A stretch of DNA of 64,000 nt from Herbidospora yilanensis (GCF_001570565.1 NZ_BBXE01000020.1:62001-126000); one strand, 5' to 3'. Shown: positions 18,333-26,910, counted from the stretch's first letter. The notes: a model not told the origin generated them from the sequence alone. Program-made: numbers and translations.

Positions 18333-19337
18333 CTAGGCCGCCACCTCGCCGTCGGCCGCCTTGGCCGCGGCTTCGACCGCCTCGACGAACCGGCCCATGT
18401 TGGGGAAGACGAGCCGGGCCTCGGGGAGTATGTCGGCCATGAGCGCGAAGACGTGGGGCATCTTCCGCCATTCTTCATACCGCACCGGAACGCCGTCCGC
18501 ACGCGCCCGTTCGGCCACCCGGTGGGCGTCCTCCCGGAGCACCTCGGTGGTGCTGGTGACGATCATCAGCGGCGGCAGGCCCGTGTAGTCGCCGAAGACC
18601 GGGGAGACGAGGGGGTCGCGGTTGTCCAGGCCCTCGGTCCAGCGGCGGGCCATCCACTCGACCCGCCCGGCGGGGAGCAGCGGGTCGGCCCAGCGGTTGG
18701 CGGTCTTGCGCTCGTCGCTGAGGTCGGCCCAGGGAGACAGACAGATGGCCGCCGCCGGAAGCGGCAGCCCGTTGTCCCGCAGGGAGAGCAGCATGGCCAG
18801 GGCCAGATGTCCGCCGGCTGAATCACCTGCCAGCACGATGCCCTCGGGGGCGAAGCCCCGGTCGAGGAGGGCCCGATAGGCGTCCAGGGCGTCGGCGAGC
18901 GACTCGGCCAGTTTGTGCTGGGGTCCCTGCCGGTAGTCGAGCGCCAGCACCGGCCGCCGTGTCACGGCGGACAACCGCCACGTGATCGGCCGGTGCGTCA
19001 CTGGAGAGCAGATGAAATAGCCGCCCCCGTGGAGGTAGAGGACGACCTTGCTCTCATCGAGCTCCTGGAGATCGGAGTCGGGGTCGCCGGACCCGCGTAC
19101 CCACTCCCCCGAGCAGGCGCCGAACGACTCCTGTTCGATCGAGACGGTCGCCGGGACCAGGCCGGGCAGGCGCCCGCCCAGCTCGATGATCCGGTTGGCG
19201 ACGACCAGGCTGGTCGTCGTACGGAGAAGGACGGCCGATATGGGCTTCATGGTGCCACGCAACAGCGAGTTGGCCGCTATGGCCTGCCAGCTCAAAGGGT
19301 GCTCCGGGCGAACGTCCACGTCGATGTCAGCGTTCAT
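18333..19337 (-). CDS. Hormone-sensitive-lipase family alpha/beta hydrolase
   Basis: The 334-residue esterase has the HSL oxyanion motif YLHGGGYF and the nucleophile elbow GDSAGGHLAL. The aspartate is probably in REDAHRVAERA, and the histidine is in KMPHVFALM. It should hydrolyse short- to medium-chain acyl esters and resembles the LipU/LipN type of actinobacterial lipases. Length and domain order are normal, with an N-terminal cap of about 70 residues. AAGGAGGG is well placed before the ATG at 19337. The gene is divergent from an ABC-2 exporter operon across about 117 bases containing an inverted repeat. Confidence 0.9.
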   Translation of the reverse strand: MNADIDVDVRPEHPLSWQAIAANSLLRGTMKPISAVLLRTTTSLVVANRIIELGGRLPGLVPATVSIEQESFGACSGEWVRGSGDPDSDLQELDESKVVLYLHGGGYFICSPVTHRPITWRLSAVTRRPVLALDYRQGPQHKLAESLADALDAYRALLDRGFAPEGIVLAGDSAGGHLALAMLLSLRDNGLPLPAAAICLSPWADLSDERKTANRWADPLLPAGRVEWMARRWTEGLDNRDPLVSPVFGDYTGLPPLMIVTSTTEVLREDAHRVAERARADGVPVRYEEWRKMPHVFALMADILPEARLVFPNMGRFVEAVEAAAKAADGEVAA

Positions 19338-19380
19338 GCGGATCCCTCCTTGTCCGATTCGTTCCCTTATGCCTAGTTAG

Positions 19381-19408
19381 GTAACCCTGGATGTTACACA
19401 GGGGTTAC
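19381..19408. promoter_or_regulatory. Inverted repeat between esterase and ABC exporter genes
   Basis: GTAACCCTG (19381-19389) and CAGGGGTTAC (19399-19408) pair perfectly apart from one extra G, around a nine-base spacer. The preceding bases (GTTAGGTAACC) add a further overlapping half. It lies in the middle of a divergent promoter region, so an operator is more likely than a terminator. Confidence 0.5.
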
Positions 19409-19454
19409 GCAGATCGGCAGGGGTCAAATCCCGGGTTACGATCCTCGCCGGGAG

Positions 19455-20237
19455 GTGGCCGACTTCGTCCTCTACCTGCGCCTGTTCCAATACGGCTTCC
19501 GCCGTCACAGCACCTACCTCGCCGCGGCCCTCGCCGGGGCCTTCACCAACACGGTTTTCGGCGTTCTGCGGGCCTACGTCCTGATCGCCTTGTGGCAGGC
19601 CCGGCCCGGCCTCGCCGGATACACCCTCACCGAGGCGGTGACCTTCTGCTTCCTCACCCAGGGCTTCATCGGGCCCATGCAGGTGTTCGGCCGGGGCCTG
19701 TCGTTCGGTGACCGCATCCGGTCGGGCGACATCGCGTTCGACCTGGTCAGACCCGCTCCCCTGCTGCTCTGGAGCCTCTCGGAGGACCTCGGCAGGGCCG
19801 CCTACCTGACCATCGCGCGCAGCCTGCCGCCCGCGATCGCCGGGGCGGTCATGTTCACCCTGGCCGGTCCGGCCTCGCCCTGGTTCGTACTGTCGTTCGT
19901 GCTGGGGATCGTGGTCAGCTTCGGCTGGCGCTATCTCGTCACGCTGGCGGCGTGCTGGACCACCGACGACCGGGGCACGCACACCCTCTCGGCCCTGCTG
20001 ACCATGTTCTTCAGCGGGATGGTGCTCCCGCTCGGGCTGTTCCCGGGCTGGCTGCGCACGGTCGCGGAGTCCTCGCCGTTCGCGGCGATGGTGCAGGTCC
20101 CCGCCGACGTGTGGCTCGGCGCCGAAGCCGCGTGGAGCACCCTGGGGTTCCAGCTTCTCTGGGCCCTCGCCCTGCTCGGCCTCGGCGCGCTGCTGACCGC
20201 GGCGGCCCGGCGCAAGGTGGTGGTGCAGGGTGGGTGA
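19455..20237 (+). CDS. ABC-2 type transporter permease (first of pair)
   Basis: The 260-residue protein has about six hydrophobic helices (for example FVLSFVLGIVVSFGWRYLV and LLWALALLGLGALLTAAA). It carries the family signature RSGDIAFDLVRPAPLLLWSL in the loop after helix 2. It matches the permease family found as a trio with a second permease and a Daunorubicin-resistance-type ATPase. The start is GTG at 19455 inside GGGAGGTGG; TACGAT at 19437-19442 may be the -10, giving a very short leader. Its 3' end overlaps the next permease by eight bases. The exported substrate is unknown; lipids or natural products are common for such exporters. Confidence 0.85.
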   Translation: MADFVLYLRLFQYGFRRHSTYLAAALAGAFTNTVFGVLRAYVLIALWQARPGLAGYTLTEAVTFCFLTQGFIGPMQVFGRGLSFGDRIRSGDIAFDLVRPAPLLLWSLSEDLGRAAYLTIARSLPPAIAGAVMFTLAGPASPWFVLSFVLGIVVSFGWRYLVTLAACWTTDDRGTHTLSALLTMFFSGMVLPLGLFPGWLRTVAESSPFAAMVQVPADVWLGAEAAWSTLGFQLLWALALLGLGALLTAAARRKVVVQGG

Positions 20238-21009
20238 CTACCTCCTGCTGGCCTGGACGTGGGCCCGCGCCTCCGCGCAGTACCGCGCCTCGTTCGCCGT
20301 CTCGATCGTCAGCTCGTTCGCGATCAACGCCCTCGACGCCGTCGCCATCGGCATCGTCTTCACCCACGTCACCACCCTGGGCGGGTTCTCGCTCCGCGAG
20401 GTCATGTTCCTGTACGGCACCGGCGGCCTCTCCTTCGCCCTCGCCGACATGCTCTTCGGCAACATCGAACGCCTCAGCCAGCACATCAGGGCCGGCACCT
20501 TCGACACGATGCTGATCCGGCCGGTCTCGCCCTTCGTCCAGATGGCCGCCGACGGCTTCGGCGCCCACCGGATCGGGCGGCTGGCCCAAGCGGCGATCGT
20601 GCTGGGCCTGTCGCTGCCGGTGGTGCCGTGGTCGCGGGCCTGGATGGTGCCGGTGATGATCGTCTGCGGCGTGGTGATCTTCACGGCGGTGTTCACGCTC
20701 GGGGCGGCGCTCCAGTTCGTCCTGGTCGACGCCCCCGAGCTGGCCAACGCCTTCACCTACGGCGGGGTCACGCTGACGCAGTATCCGCTGTCGGTCTACG
20801 GCGACCAGCTCGTCCGAGGGGTGACCTACGTCGTCCCGCTGGCCTTCGTGAACTGGCAGCCGGCCCTCTACGTGCTCGGGCGGCCCGACCCCCTCGGGCT
20901 GGCCGACTGGCTGCGCTTCGCCTCGCCGGCGGCCGCCCTGCTGCTGTCCGCCGCGGCGGCCCTCGCCTGGCGGGCGGGCCTCCGACGTTACCGATCGACG
21001 GGGAACTGA
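20230..21009 (+). CDS. ABC-2 type transporter permease (second of pair)
   Basis: This 259-residue six-helix membrane protein is the partner of the preceding permease. It shares the layout IRAGTFDTMLIRPVSPFVQM after the second helix, and helices such as VPVMIVCGVVIFTAVFTLGA. The GTG start overlaps the upstream gene by eight bases. The stop shares one base with the ATPase start (TGATG), so the three genes are translationally coupled. The two permeases are expected to form a heterodimeric channel with two copies of the ATPase. Confidence 0.85.
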   Translation: MGDYLLLAWTWARASAQYRASFAVSIVSSFAINALDAVAIGIVFTHVTTLGGFSLREVMFLYGTGGLSFALADMLFGNIERLSQHIRAGTFDTMLIRPVSPFVQMAADGFGAHRIGRLAQAAIVLGLSLPVVPWSRAWMVPVMIVCGVVIFTAVFTLGAALQFVLVDAPELANAFTYGGVTLTQYPLSVYGDQLVRGVTYVVPLAFVNWQPALYVLGRPDPLGLADWLRFASPAAALLLSAAAALAWRAGLRRYRSTGN

Positions 21010-21812
21010 TGATCGAGACCATGTCACTGGGCCGCGACTTCAAGGTGCGCGGGGTGGTCGTCGCGGCCGTACACGACCTGACCTTCCGGGTGGAGGCCGG
21101 GGAGTTCGTCGGCTGCCTGGGCCCGAACGGCGCCGGGAAGTCCACGACGATCAAGATGCTGACCGGGATCCTGGCCCCCACGCGCGGCCGGGCGCTGGTG
21201 GCCGGGCTCGACCCGGCGCGGCAGCGGAAGGCGCTGGCGCGGCGGATCGGGGTGGTCTTCGGGCAGCGGACGACGTTGTGGTGGGATCTGCCGCTGCGCG
21301 ACAGCTTCGAACTGGTCCGACTCCTTTACAAAGTAGATCGTGACCGGTTCCGGACGCGGCTGGCCGAGCTGACCGAGGTGCTGGACCTGGGCCCGTTCCT
21401 GAAGACGCCCGTCCGGCAGCTCAGCCTGGGCCAGCGCATGCGCGGCGACATCACCGCCGCCCTGCTGCACGACCCCGAGGTGCTGGTGCTCGACGAGCCC
21501 ACGATCGGGCTCGACGTGGTCGCCAAGGCCGAGGTCCGGTCGTTCCTGGCCCGGCTCAACGCCGAGCGCGGCACGACGGTGCTGCTGACCACCCACGACC
21601 TGGGCGACGTCGAGCGGCTCTGCCGGCGGGTGCTCCTGATCGACCACGGGCGGCTGGCCTTCGACGGGAGCGTGGCGGAGCTGCGCGCGCTGGTCCCCGG
21701 GCAGGAGTCGATCGAGGACGTGGTGGCGCACCTCTACCTCAGTAGTACTCCGGCTGCTCCTCGTACTCCTCGTCGTACTCCCGATGCGGACCCGCCCACC
21801 GTGACGGCATGA
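21009..21812 (+). CDS. ABC transporter ATP-binding protein of the two-permease exporter
   Basis: The 267-residue nucleotide-binding protein has Walker A GPNGAGKST, a Q-loop near VFGQRTTLWWDLP, signature LSLGQRMRGD, Walker B VLVLDEPTIGLD and the switch histidine in LLTTHDLGD. This is the DrrA/COG4586-like ATPase that pairs with the two permeases just upstream. The last 25 codons (SSTPAAPRTPRRTPDADPP region) are low-complexity. They overlap the convergent membrane-protein gene on the other strand by 74 bases, so the C-terminal tail may be under little constraint. Confidence 0.92.
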   Translation: MIETMSLGRDFKVRGVVVAAVHDLTFRVEAGEFVGCLGPNGAGKSTTIKMLTGILAPTRGRALVAGLDPARQRKALARRIGVVFGQRTTLWWDLPLRDSFELVRLLYKVDRDRFRTRLAELTEVLDLGPFLKTPVRQLSLGQRMRGDITAALLHDPEVLVLDEPTIGLDVVAKAEVRSFLARLNAERGTTVLLTTHDLGDVERLCRRVLLIDHGRLAFDGSVAELRALVPGQESIEDVVAHLYLSSTPAAPRTPRRTPDADPPTVTA

Positions 21813-22212
21813 GCACCGGCACGAACAGGGCGATCCCCACCAGGCCGTAGACGCCCGACGACAACAGCGCCAGCATCCCCTGGCCGGCCTCGGCGATCTC
21901 CTTCTGGACGGTGGCGCCGACGGGGGCCAGGCTCGTGGCGCGGGAGACGTCGATGGCGTACACGACCGTCCAGGCCAGCAGCACCATCGACGGCACGAAC
22001 GTGGCGATCGGCGAGATCCGGCCCGCGATCACCAGCCCGAGGAGGAGGCCGACGGCGGCCATGATGCCCAGCGCGATCAGCATCCGGTTGTCGCGGATGG
22101 GGTCGACGTCTCCGACGGACCCCCGCAGCGACTCCCGCGAGGCCCAGCCCCCTCCGAACAGCAGAGCGGCGGCGACGACGATCCCGACGAGCAGCCCCAT
22201 GAAGTGCCGCAT
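21739..22212 (-). CDS. Four-helix integral membrane protein, unknown function
   Basis: The ATG at 22212 follows GAGGTGGGTGAC. The 157-residue product has four hydrophobic helices (LLVGIVVAAALLFGGGW, MLIALGIMAAVGLLLGLVIA, PSMVLLAWTVVYAIDV, GVYGLVGIALFVPVLM). It ends in a strongly acidic, tyrosine-rich tail (EYDEEYEEQPEYY). An upstream extension of the frame to 22578 is arginine-rich and unlikely to be coding. The tail-coding part overlaps the end of the ABC ATPase gene antisense by 74 bases. No family function is known to me; the Tyr/Glu tail might interact with basic partners or be phosphorylated. Confidence 0.75.
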   Translation of the reverse strand: MRHFMGLLVGIVVAAALLFGGGWASRESLRGSVGDVDPIRDNRMLIALGIMAAVGLLLGLVIAGRISPIATFVPSMVLLAWTVVYAIDVSRATSLAPVGATVQKEIAEAGQGMLALLSSGVYGLVGIALFVPVLMPSRWAGPHREYDEEYEEQPEYY

Positions 22213-22349
22213 GTCACCCACCTCGAAAACGTTCTTGGTCCGGCGCGGCCACATTAGCGACAAAAACCAAAAAATCGCACTGCTCCTGACGGGATCGCTT
22301 TGCACGCGGCGGGTGACATCCGGTCGAAGCGTGAGAAGATGTGCGCGCC

Positions 22350-23168
22350 ATGCGGAAGAGCCACCCGACCCCCCGAGACGCCGCGGTGTCGCATGGGGTC
22401 GCGGGAGCGGCCTTCGATGATCGGAGTGGCCGTCACTCGACCGCCTCACCCTCGCGTGACCACACCGGAGACCGTCTGCCACCGGGCGCTCGCGACTCGT
22501 CCGGCGGCAGGGCCGGCTCTTCTGCCGATCGCGGCCGGTCCAGTCGCCCGGCCACGCAACCGGGTGACCACGGCCCATCCGGGTTCTCGGGTGACGACAG
22601 CCGGACCAGGTGCGCTGGTCACGGCCTGAGGCTTGCCCGGTCCGTCTCGTTCGCCGCCGTCTGCGTCGTCCTCGCCGCCCTCGGCCACCAGGCGGCCGGA
22701 GGTGACGGGCCCACCGTCGCGGCGCTCGCCGTCGGGATGCTCGGGGCCTTCGGTGCCGCCTTCGCGCTCGCGGGCCGGGAGCGGTCCGCCGGTGTCATCG
22801 GCGGGGTGCAGGTCGCGGCGCAGGTCCTGCTCCACGAGTTGTTCACCGAAGGGCAGACCGCCCGGGTGCTGATCGGCCCGCTGACCGATCCCGGCCACGA
22901 CCACGGCGGGCTCGGCGTCTCGGCCGGCATGGTGCTCGCCCACCTGACCGCCTCGCTGGTCACCGCCTGGTGGCTCGCCCGGGGCGAGGCCGCCCTGTGG
23001 GCGGTGCTGCGCCGCCTCGGCGTCGGCGCCTGGCGGGTGCTCAAGGCGCCGCCGGTCCCGGCGCTGCCGCGTCAGGTGCGGGTCCGCGCCGCGTTCGTCC
23101 TGCCCGCTCCGGCACGCCCCCTCCGACACGCCGTCGTCAGAAGAGGTCCTCCACTGGCCGGGTTCTGA
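22350..23168 (+). CDS. Integral membrane protein upstream of ycnI-like gene
   Basis: The frame gives 272 residues from ATG 22350. The first about 85 residues are Ser/Arg/Gly/His-rich and probably disordered, and codon bias there is weak, so the true start is uncertain. After them come four hydrophobic helices (SVSFAAVCVVLAALGHQAAG, VAALAVGMLGAFGAAFALAG, GVIGGVQVAAQVLLHELF, AGMVLAHLTASLVTAWWLA) containing several histidines and a GHDHGG loop. It ends in a basic cytosolic tail. The YcnI-like gene starts 44 bases later, so a shared transcript and a metal-related role, perhaps copper, are reasonable guesses. No named family was recognised. Confidence 0.65.
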   Translation: MRKSHPTPRDAAVSHGVAGAAFDDRSGRHSTASPSRDHTGDRLPPGARDSSGGRAGSSADRGRSSRPATQPGDHGPSGFSGDDSRTRCAGHGLRLARSVSFAAVCVVLAALGHQAAGGDGPTVAALAVGMLGAFGAAFALAGRERSAGVIGGVQVAAQVLLHELFTEGQTARVLIGPLTDPGHDHGGLGVSAGMVLAHLTASLVTAWWLARGEAALWAVLRRLGVGAWRVLKAPPVPALPRQVRVRAAFVLPAPARPLRHAVVRRGPPLAGF

Positions 23169-23212
23169 CCCGTCCCCTTTTTCCCTTCTGTACGACCAGT
23201 GGAGTCTTCGTC

Positions 23213-23950
23213 ATGTCCGTCTTCCGCCGCGCCCTGACCGTCACCGCGACCGCCACCGCCCTCACCCTCGGCTTCGCCCTCCCGGCGCTGGCCCACGTCT
23301 CCATCCAGCCCGGCTCGGTCGAGCAGGGCAGCTTCAGCAAGGTCGCCTTCCGCGTCCCCAACGAGCGCGACGACGCCTCGACCACCAAGATCGAGGTCAC
23401 CTTCCCGGTCGACCACCCGCTGCCGTTCGTGTCGGTCAAGCCGGTCCCCGGCTGGAAGGCCGAGGTCACCGAGGGCAAGCTGCCCACCCCGGTCCAGTCG
23501 CAGTACGGCGAGATCACCGAGGCCGTCACCAAGATCACCTGGTCGGGCGGCGAGGTGAAGCCGGGCGAGTTCCAGGAGTTCGAGGTCTCCCTCGGCGGCC
23601 TGCCCACCACGGCCGACCACCTCTACTTCCCGACGAAGCAGACCTACAGCAGCGGCGAGGTCGTCGACTGGAAGGACGAGCCGAAGGCCGACGGCGGCGA
23701 GGCCGAGCACCCCGTCCCGGCCCTGAAGCTCACCCCGCCCACCGGTGACGACCACCACGGCGCCGCCGCCTCGGCCGCCCCCAGCGCCGCCCCGGCCGTG
23801 ACCATGACCGCCGCCCCGGTCGCCGCCGACGCCCACGACCCGGGCTCCACCGACGGCACCGCCCGCCTCATCGGCGGCGCCGGCGTGGTCGTCGGCCTCG
23901 CCGGCGTGGGCGTCGCCATCGCGGCCCTGCGCCGCAGGCCGACCGCCTAG
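23213..23950 (+). CDS. YcnI family (DUF1775) copper-associated exported protein
   Basis: The 245-residue protein has a signal peptide cleaved in LPALA|HVSIQPGS. The mature chain would begin with a histidine, which YcnI-type proteins use with a conserved tryptophan to hold copper at the N-terminus. The DUF1775 domain (about residues 29-160) includes KVAFRVPNERDD, FVSVKPVPGWKAEV and ITWSGGEVKPGEFQEF. A Gly/Ala/His-rich linker leads to a C-terminal helix (LIGGAGVVVGLAGVGVAIAAL) and a basic end, so it is anchored outside the membrane. TGGAG precedes the ATG. The stop TAG shares the palindrome CTAG with the stop of the convergent permease gene. Confidence 0.88.
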   Translation: MSVFRRALTVTATATALTLGFALPALAHVSIQPGSVEQGSFSKVAFRVPNERDDASTTKIEVTFPVDHPLPFVSVKPVPGWKAEVTEGKLPTPVQSQYGEITEAVTKITWSGGEVKPGEFQEFEVSLGGLPTTADHLYFPTKQTYSSGEVVDWKDEPKADGGEAEHPVPALKLTPPTGDDHHGAAASAAPSAAPAVTMTAAPVAADAHDPGSTDGTARLIGGAGVVVGLAGVGVAIAALRRRPTA

Positions 23951-24960
23951 GACGTGATGTCTCTGGAGGTGAACCGCGCCCACGCGACCGAACCGAAGAT
24001 CGCGATGTACGCGGCGAACGCCAGCACCCCCTGACCCATGTCAGCCGTGGCCAGCGGTTCGCGGAGCGCCCCGTCGAACCGCTGGAACCACGAGGTGAGC
24101 AGATAGGGCGAGACCGCGTCGAGCTGCGGGATGACCGTGAGGATCTGGCTGACCAGCACCAGCACGACCGTGGTGACGACCGCGCCGATCGAGGTGTCGG
24201 TGAACACCGACACGGCCAGCGCGAGCGTGCCGAGCGCGATCATGCCGAGCGTGACGTAGAGCGCGATCAGGCCGATCCTGAGCAGCCCCTCCGCGAGCGG
24301 CACGGTCGTGCCCGACAGCAGGGTGACCGGCCCGACCGGGAACAGCACCAGCCCGGTGACCAGCCCCGCGACCATGATGATCAGGCACGTGACCAGCGCG
24401 AACACGGCCATCCCGGCGAACTTCACCCCCAGCAGCCGGGCCCGCCCGGCCGGGGCGGTGAGCAGGTACCGCAGCGTGCCGAGCCCGGCCTCCCCCGCGA
24501 CGGCGTCGCCGGCCACGACCGCGACGACCAGCGGCAGGATCAGCGGCACCATGAACGAGAACGCGACGAACCCGAGCGCGAGCCCGTTCCCGGCCACCTG
24601 CGTCAGCAACGCCGTGCCCTCGCCCCCGAAGACCCGGATGGCGACCCCGCAGAGCACGGGCACGACCGCGACGACGGAGAGCATCGCGACGGTCCTCGGC
24701 CGCCGGAAGACCAGCCCGACCTCCGACCGGAAGAGCCGGAGGGCCGACCGCGCCGTGGCCCGCCTGGGCCGGGCCGCGAACGGCACGCCGGCCGCCGCGA
24801 CGGCACCGGCGCCGGCGCCGGGCGAGCCCGCACGACCGCCCGGCCGCTCGCCGGCCGGTGTCGCGGCATCCGGGACGTGTGCACCGGGCCGGACGGAGGT
24901 CTCGGATGACACGAGCGGTCCCTTCTCGCGGGGCGCCGCCGTCCGCTCATGAGCCGACAT
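23947..24960 (-). CDS. ABC-2 type transporter permease
   Basis: The 337-residue permease has an Ala/Pro/Gly-rich N-terminal 65 residues. It continues with LFRSEVGLVFRRPRTVAMLSV and six hydrophobic helices, including VPLILPLVVAVVAGDAVAGE with the family's GEAGLGTLRYLLTAPAGR loop. GGGGGAGGG precedes the ATG at 24960, which lies 14 bases inside the end of the ATPase gene. It forms the membrane part of an exporter with that ATPase and a LolA-like protein. Its stop shares CTAG with the convergent ycnI-like gene. Confidence 0.88.
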   Translation of the reverse strand: MSAHERTAAPREKGPLVSSETSVRPGAHVPDAATPAGERPGGRAGSPGAGAGAVAAAGVPFAARPRRATARSALRLFRSEVGLVFRRPRTVAMLSVVAVVPVLCGVAIRVFGGEGTALLTQVAGNGLALGFVAFSFMVPLILPLVVAVVAGDAVAGEAGLGTLRYLLTAPAGRARLLGVKFAGMAVFALVTCLIIMVAGLVTGLVLFPVGPVTLLSGTTVPLAEGLLRIGLIALYVTLGMIALGTLALAVSVFTDTSIGAVVTTVVLVLVSQILTVIPQLDAVSPYLLTSWFQRFDGALREPLATADMGQGVLAFAAYIAIFGSVAWARFTSRDITS

Positions 24961-25870
24961 CGAAGCCCTCCCCCGTCAGGCCCACGAAGACGTCCTCCAG
25001 GCTGGGCCTGATCACCTGGAAGCCGCGGATCGGCACCCCCGCTTTGAACAGCAGGTCGCTGACGTGTTCGGGGGCCGTGCGGCCGATCTCCGCGCCGGCC
25101 CGGCCGGGGGTCTGGCGCACGTCGCGCAGGCCGAGGTCGGTCAGGACCCGCGCCGCGGCGGTCACGTCGGCCGTCTCGACCTCGACGCGGGCCGGCGCGC
25201 CCGACCCGAGGTCGGCCGTCGGGCTCTGGGCGACCAGGCGGCCGGCCCGCATGACGCCGATGTGGGTGCACATCTGCTCGACCTCGGCCAGCAGGTGGGA
25301 GGAGACGAAGACGGTCGTGCCGTCGGCCGCGATGTCCTTGATCAGGTTGCGGACCTCGCGGGTGCCCTGGGGGTCGAGGCCGTTGGTGGGCTCGTCGAGG
25401 ACCAGCAGGTCGCGGCGGCTCAGCAGCGTGCTCGCGATGGCCAGGCGCTGGCGCATGCCCAGCGAGTAGGCCTTGTAGCGTTTCCCGGCCGCCGCCGTGA
25501 GGCCGACGCGGTCGAGGGCCTCGGCCGCCCGCCGCCGGGCCGAGGCCGGGTCGGCGGCCGGGTTGGCGGCGTCCAGGCGCAGGAGGTTGGCGGCGCCGGA
25601 CAACCACGGGTAGAAGGCGGGGCCCTCCACCAGCGCGCCCACCCTCGTCAGGGCCGCGCGGGCGGGGTCGCCGAACAGGGTGCTGGTGCCGGCGGTCGGG
25701 GTGATCAGGCCGAGCAGCATGCGGATCGTGGTGGTCTTGCCCGATCCGTTGGGGCCCAGGAAGCCGTACACGGAACCGCCCGGGACGGTCAGGTCGACGC
25801 CGTCGACGGCGACCTGACCTCCCGGGAAGCGCTTCGTCAGGCCCCGCGTGGCGATCGCGGGAACGTTCAT
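24947..25870 (-). CDS. ABC transporter ATP-binding protein
   Basis: The 307-residue ATPase has Walker A GPNGSGKTTT, signature YSLGMRQRLAI, Walker B LLVLDEPTNGLD and switch SSHLLAEVEQ, followed by a C-terminal domain of about 95 residues typical of bacitracin/BcrA-like ATPases. Its ATG overlaps the stop of the LolA-like gene (ATGA, 25867-25870) and its 3' end overlaps the permease start by 14 bases, so the three genes form one coupled operon. It energises the exporter; the cargo is unknown. Confidence 0.93.
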   Translation of the reverse strand: MNVPAIATRGLTKRFPGGQVAVDGVDLTVPGGSVYGFLGPNGSGKTTTIRMLLGLITPTAGTSTLFGDPARAALTRVGALVEGPAFYPWLSGAANLLRLDAANPAADPASARRRAAEALDRVGLTAAAGKRYKAYSLGMRQRLAIASTLLSRRDLLVLDEPTNGLDPQGTREVRNLIKDIAADGTTVFVSSHLLAEVEQMCTHIGVMRAGRLVAQSPTADLGSGAPARVEVETADVTAAARVLTDLGLRDVRQTPGRAGAEIGRTAPEHVSDLLFKAGVPIRGFQVIRPSLEDVFVGLTGEGFDVGS

Positions 25871-26910
25871 CCGGCGGCCTTCTCCAGGGTCTCGGGGGTC
25901 ACCGCGCCGACCAGGAGGCGGCCGTCGTCGGTGAGGAGGGCCGAGACCAGCTTGGTGGTGATCACCCTGCCGCCCTCGACGGGCCTGGCCGAGGCCAGGA
26001 TCGGGTTGTCCTTCAGCGCGGCCGCGTCGAAGGGCAGCGTCACGACGGAGGTCCAGCCGTCGCCGGTGACCGCGACGTCGCCGGCGGGCATCTGGGGCCG
26101 CTGCCGGGACAACGCGGGCAGCTCGCCCTCGGTCACCTTCGCGCCGGGCGGCGGGGTGAAGGTGAAGTTCTCCGCGGCGGGCTCGGCGAAGGTGATCGAG
26201 TCGAAACCGACCTCGAAGGCGGGTTCGGCCGCGCCCTTGGCGAAGACCTGGACCCGCAGCGGCACCAGCGTCTCGCCGTCGATCGCCAGCCGCACGTCCC
26301 GGACCAGGGACTCGGCCGCCTTCGGCGCGAGCACCAGCTCGTACGCCGCCCTCCCGGCCACCGTCGCGTCGTTGCCCACGCTGACCGCCGTGTCGGTCTC
26401 GGCCATCGCGAGCGCCTGGCGGGCGGCGTCGGGCGGGGTCACGGCGGTGGGCAGGGGCGCGGGGGCCGGGGCCTCCGACGGCAGCTTGATCTTCGTGGCG
26501 GTGTTGGCGGCGCTGTCCCACCACCACGCCTGGCCGTTGTTGTAGATCACGTTCTGCTCGCTCATCGCGCCGGGGATCGCGAGGCGGAACCGGTCGGCGG
26601 AGCCGTACCAGACCTTGAGCTCGTGGGAACCCGACAACAACGCGAGCGGGCTGGTGCCGACCGGCGCGGCCGGGAGGCCGGGGATGCCGAGGGAGGCGGT
26701 CTCGACGATCGTGCCCGACATCGGCGGCAGGGTGCCCGGCCCGCTCCACTTGGCGCCGACCTCGCCGATCAGCTGCTCGGCGGTCAGCTCGGGCAACTGC
26801 GGCTCCCCCTGGACCGCCGCGATGACGGGGCCCGCTCCGATGGCGCCCGCCACCACCAGGACGGCGGCGGCCGGAACCCCCCACCTCACGGCGCGTGCTC
26901 TCGTGGACAT
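25867..26910 (-). CDS. Exported LolA-like / outer-membrane-lipoprotein-sorting-type protein
   Basis: The 347-residue protein has an uncleaved or cleaved N-terminal hydrophobic segment (GVPAAAVLVVAGAIGAGPVIAA). A region with the LolA/LppX-like half-barrel pattern follows: MSGTIVETASLGIP, WYGSADRFRLAI, AWWWDSAANTATKIKLP and FEVGFDSITFAEP. Actinobacterial members are thought to bind lipids or sense the envelope. Its ATG at 26910 follows TTGGAG. It heads an ABC-2 exporter operon and is divergent from an OmpR-type regulator, with a direct-repeat operator between, so it is probably under that regulator's control. The lipid ligand is inferred only from fold. Confidence 0.8.
   Translation of the reverse strand: MSTRARAVRWGVPAAAVLVVAGAIGAGPVIAAVQGEPQLPELTAEQLIGEVGAKWSGPGTLPPMSGTIVETASLGIPGLPAAPVGTSPLALLSGSHELKVWYGSADRFRLAIPGAMSEQNVIYNNGQAWWWDSAANTATKIKLPSEAPAPAPLPTAVTPPDAARQALAMAETDTAVSVGNDATVAGRAAYELVLAPKAAESLVRDVRLAIDGETLVPLRVQVFAKGAAEPAFEVGFDSITFAEPAAENFTFTPPPGAKVTEGELPALSRQRPQMPAGDVAVTGDGWTSVVTLPFDAAALKDNPILASARPVEGGRVITTKLVSALLTDDGRLLVGAVTPETLEKAAG

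Noticed and set aside
19415-19436. tRNA T-arm-like string (GGGGTCAAATCCC)
   Set aside because: The loop lacks the usual TTC start, the flanking bases do not pair as a T-stem, and no acceptor, D or anticodon arms can be drawn around it.
22213-22578. N-terminal extension of the four-helix membrane protein
   Set aside because: The upstream frame is Arg/Ser-rich, contains no start with a ribosome site and would overlap the divergent gene; ATG 22212 has GAGGTGGGTGAC.
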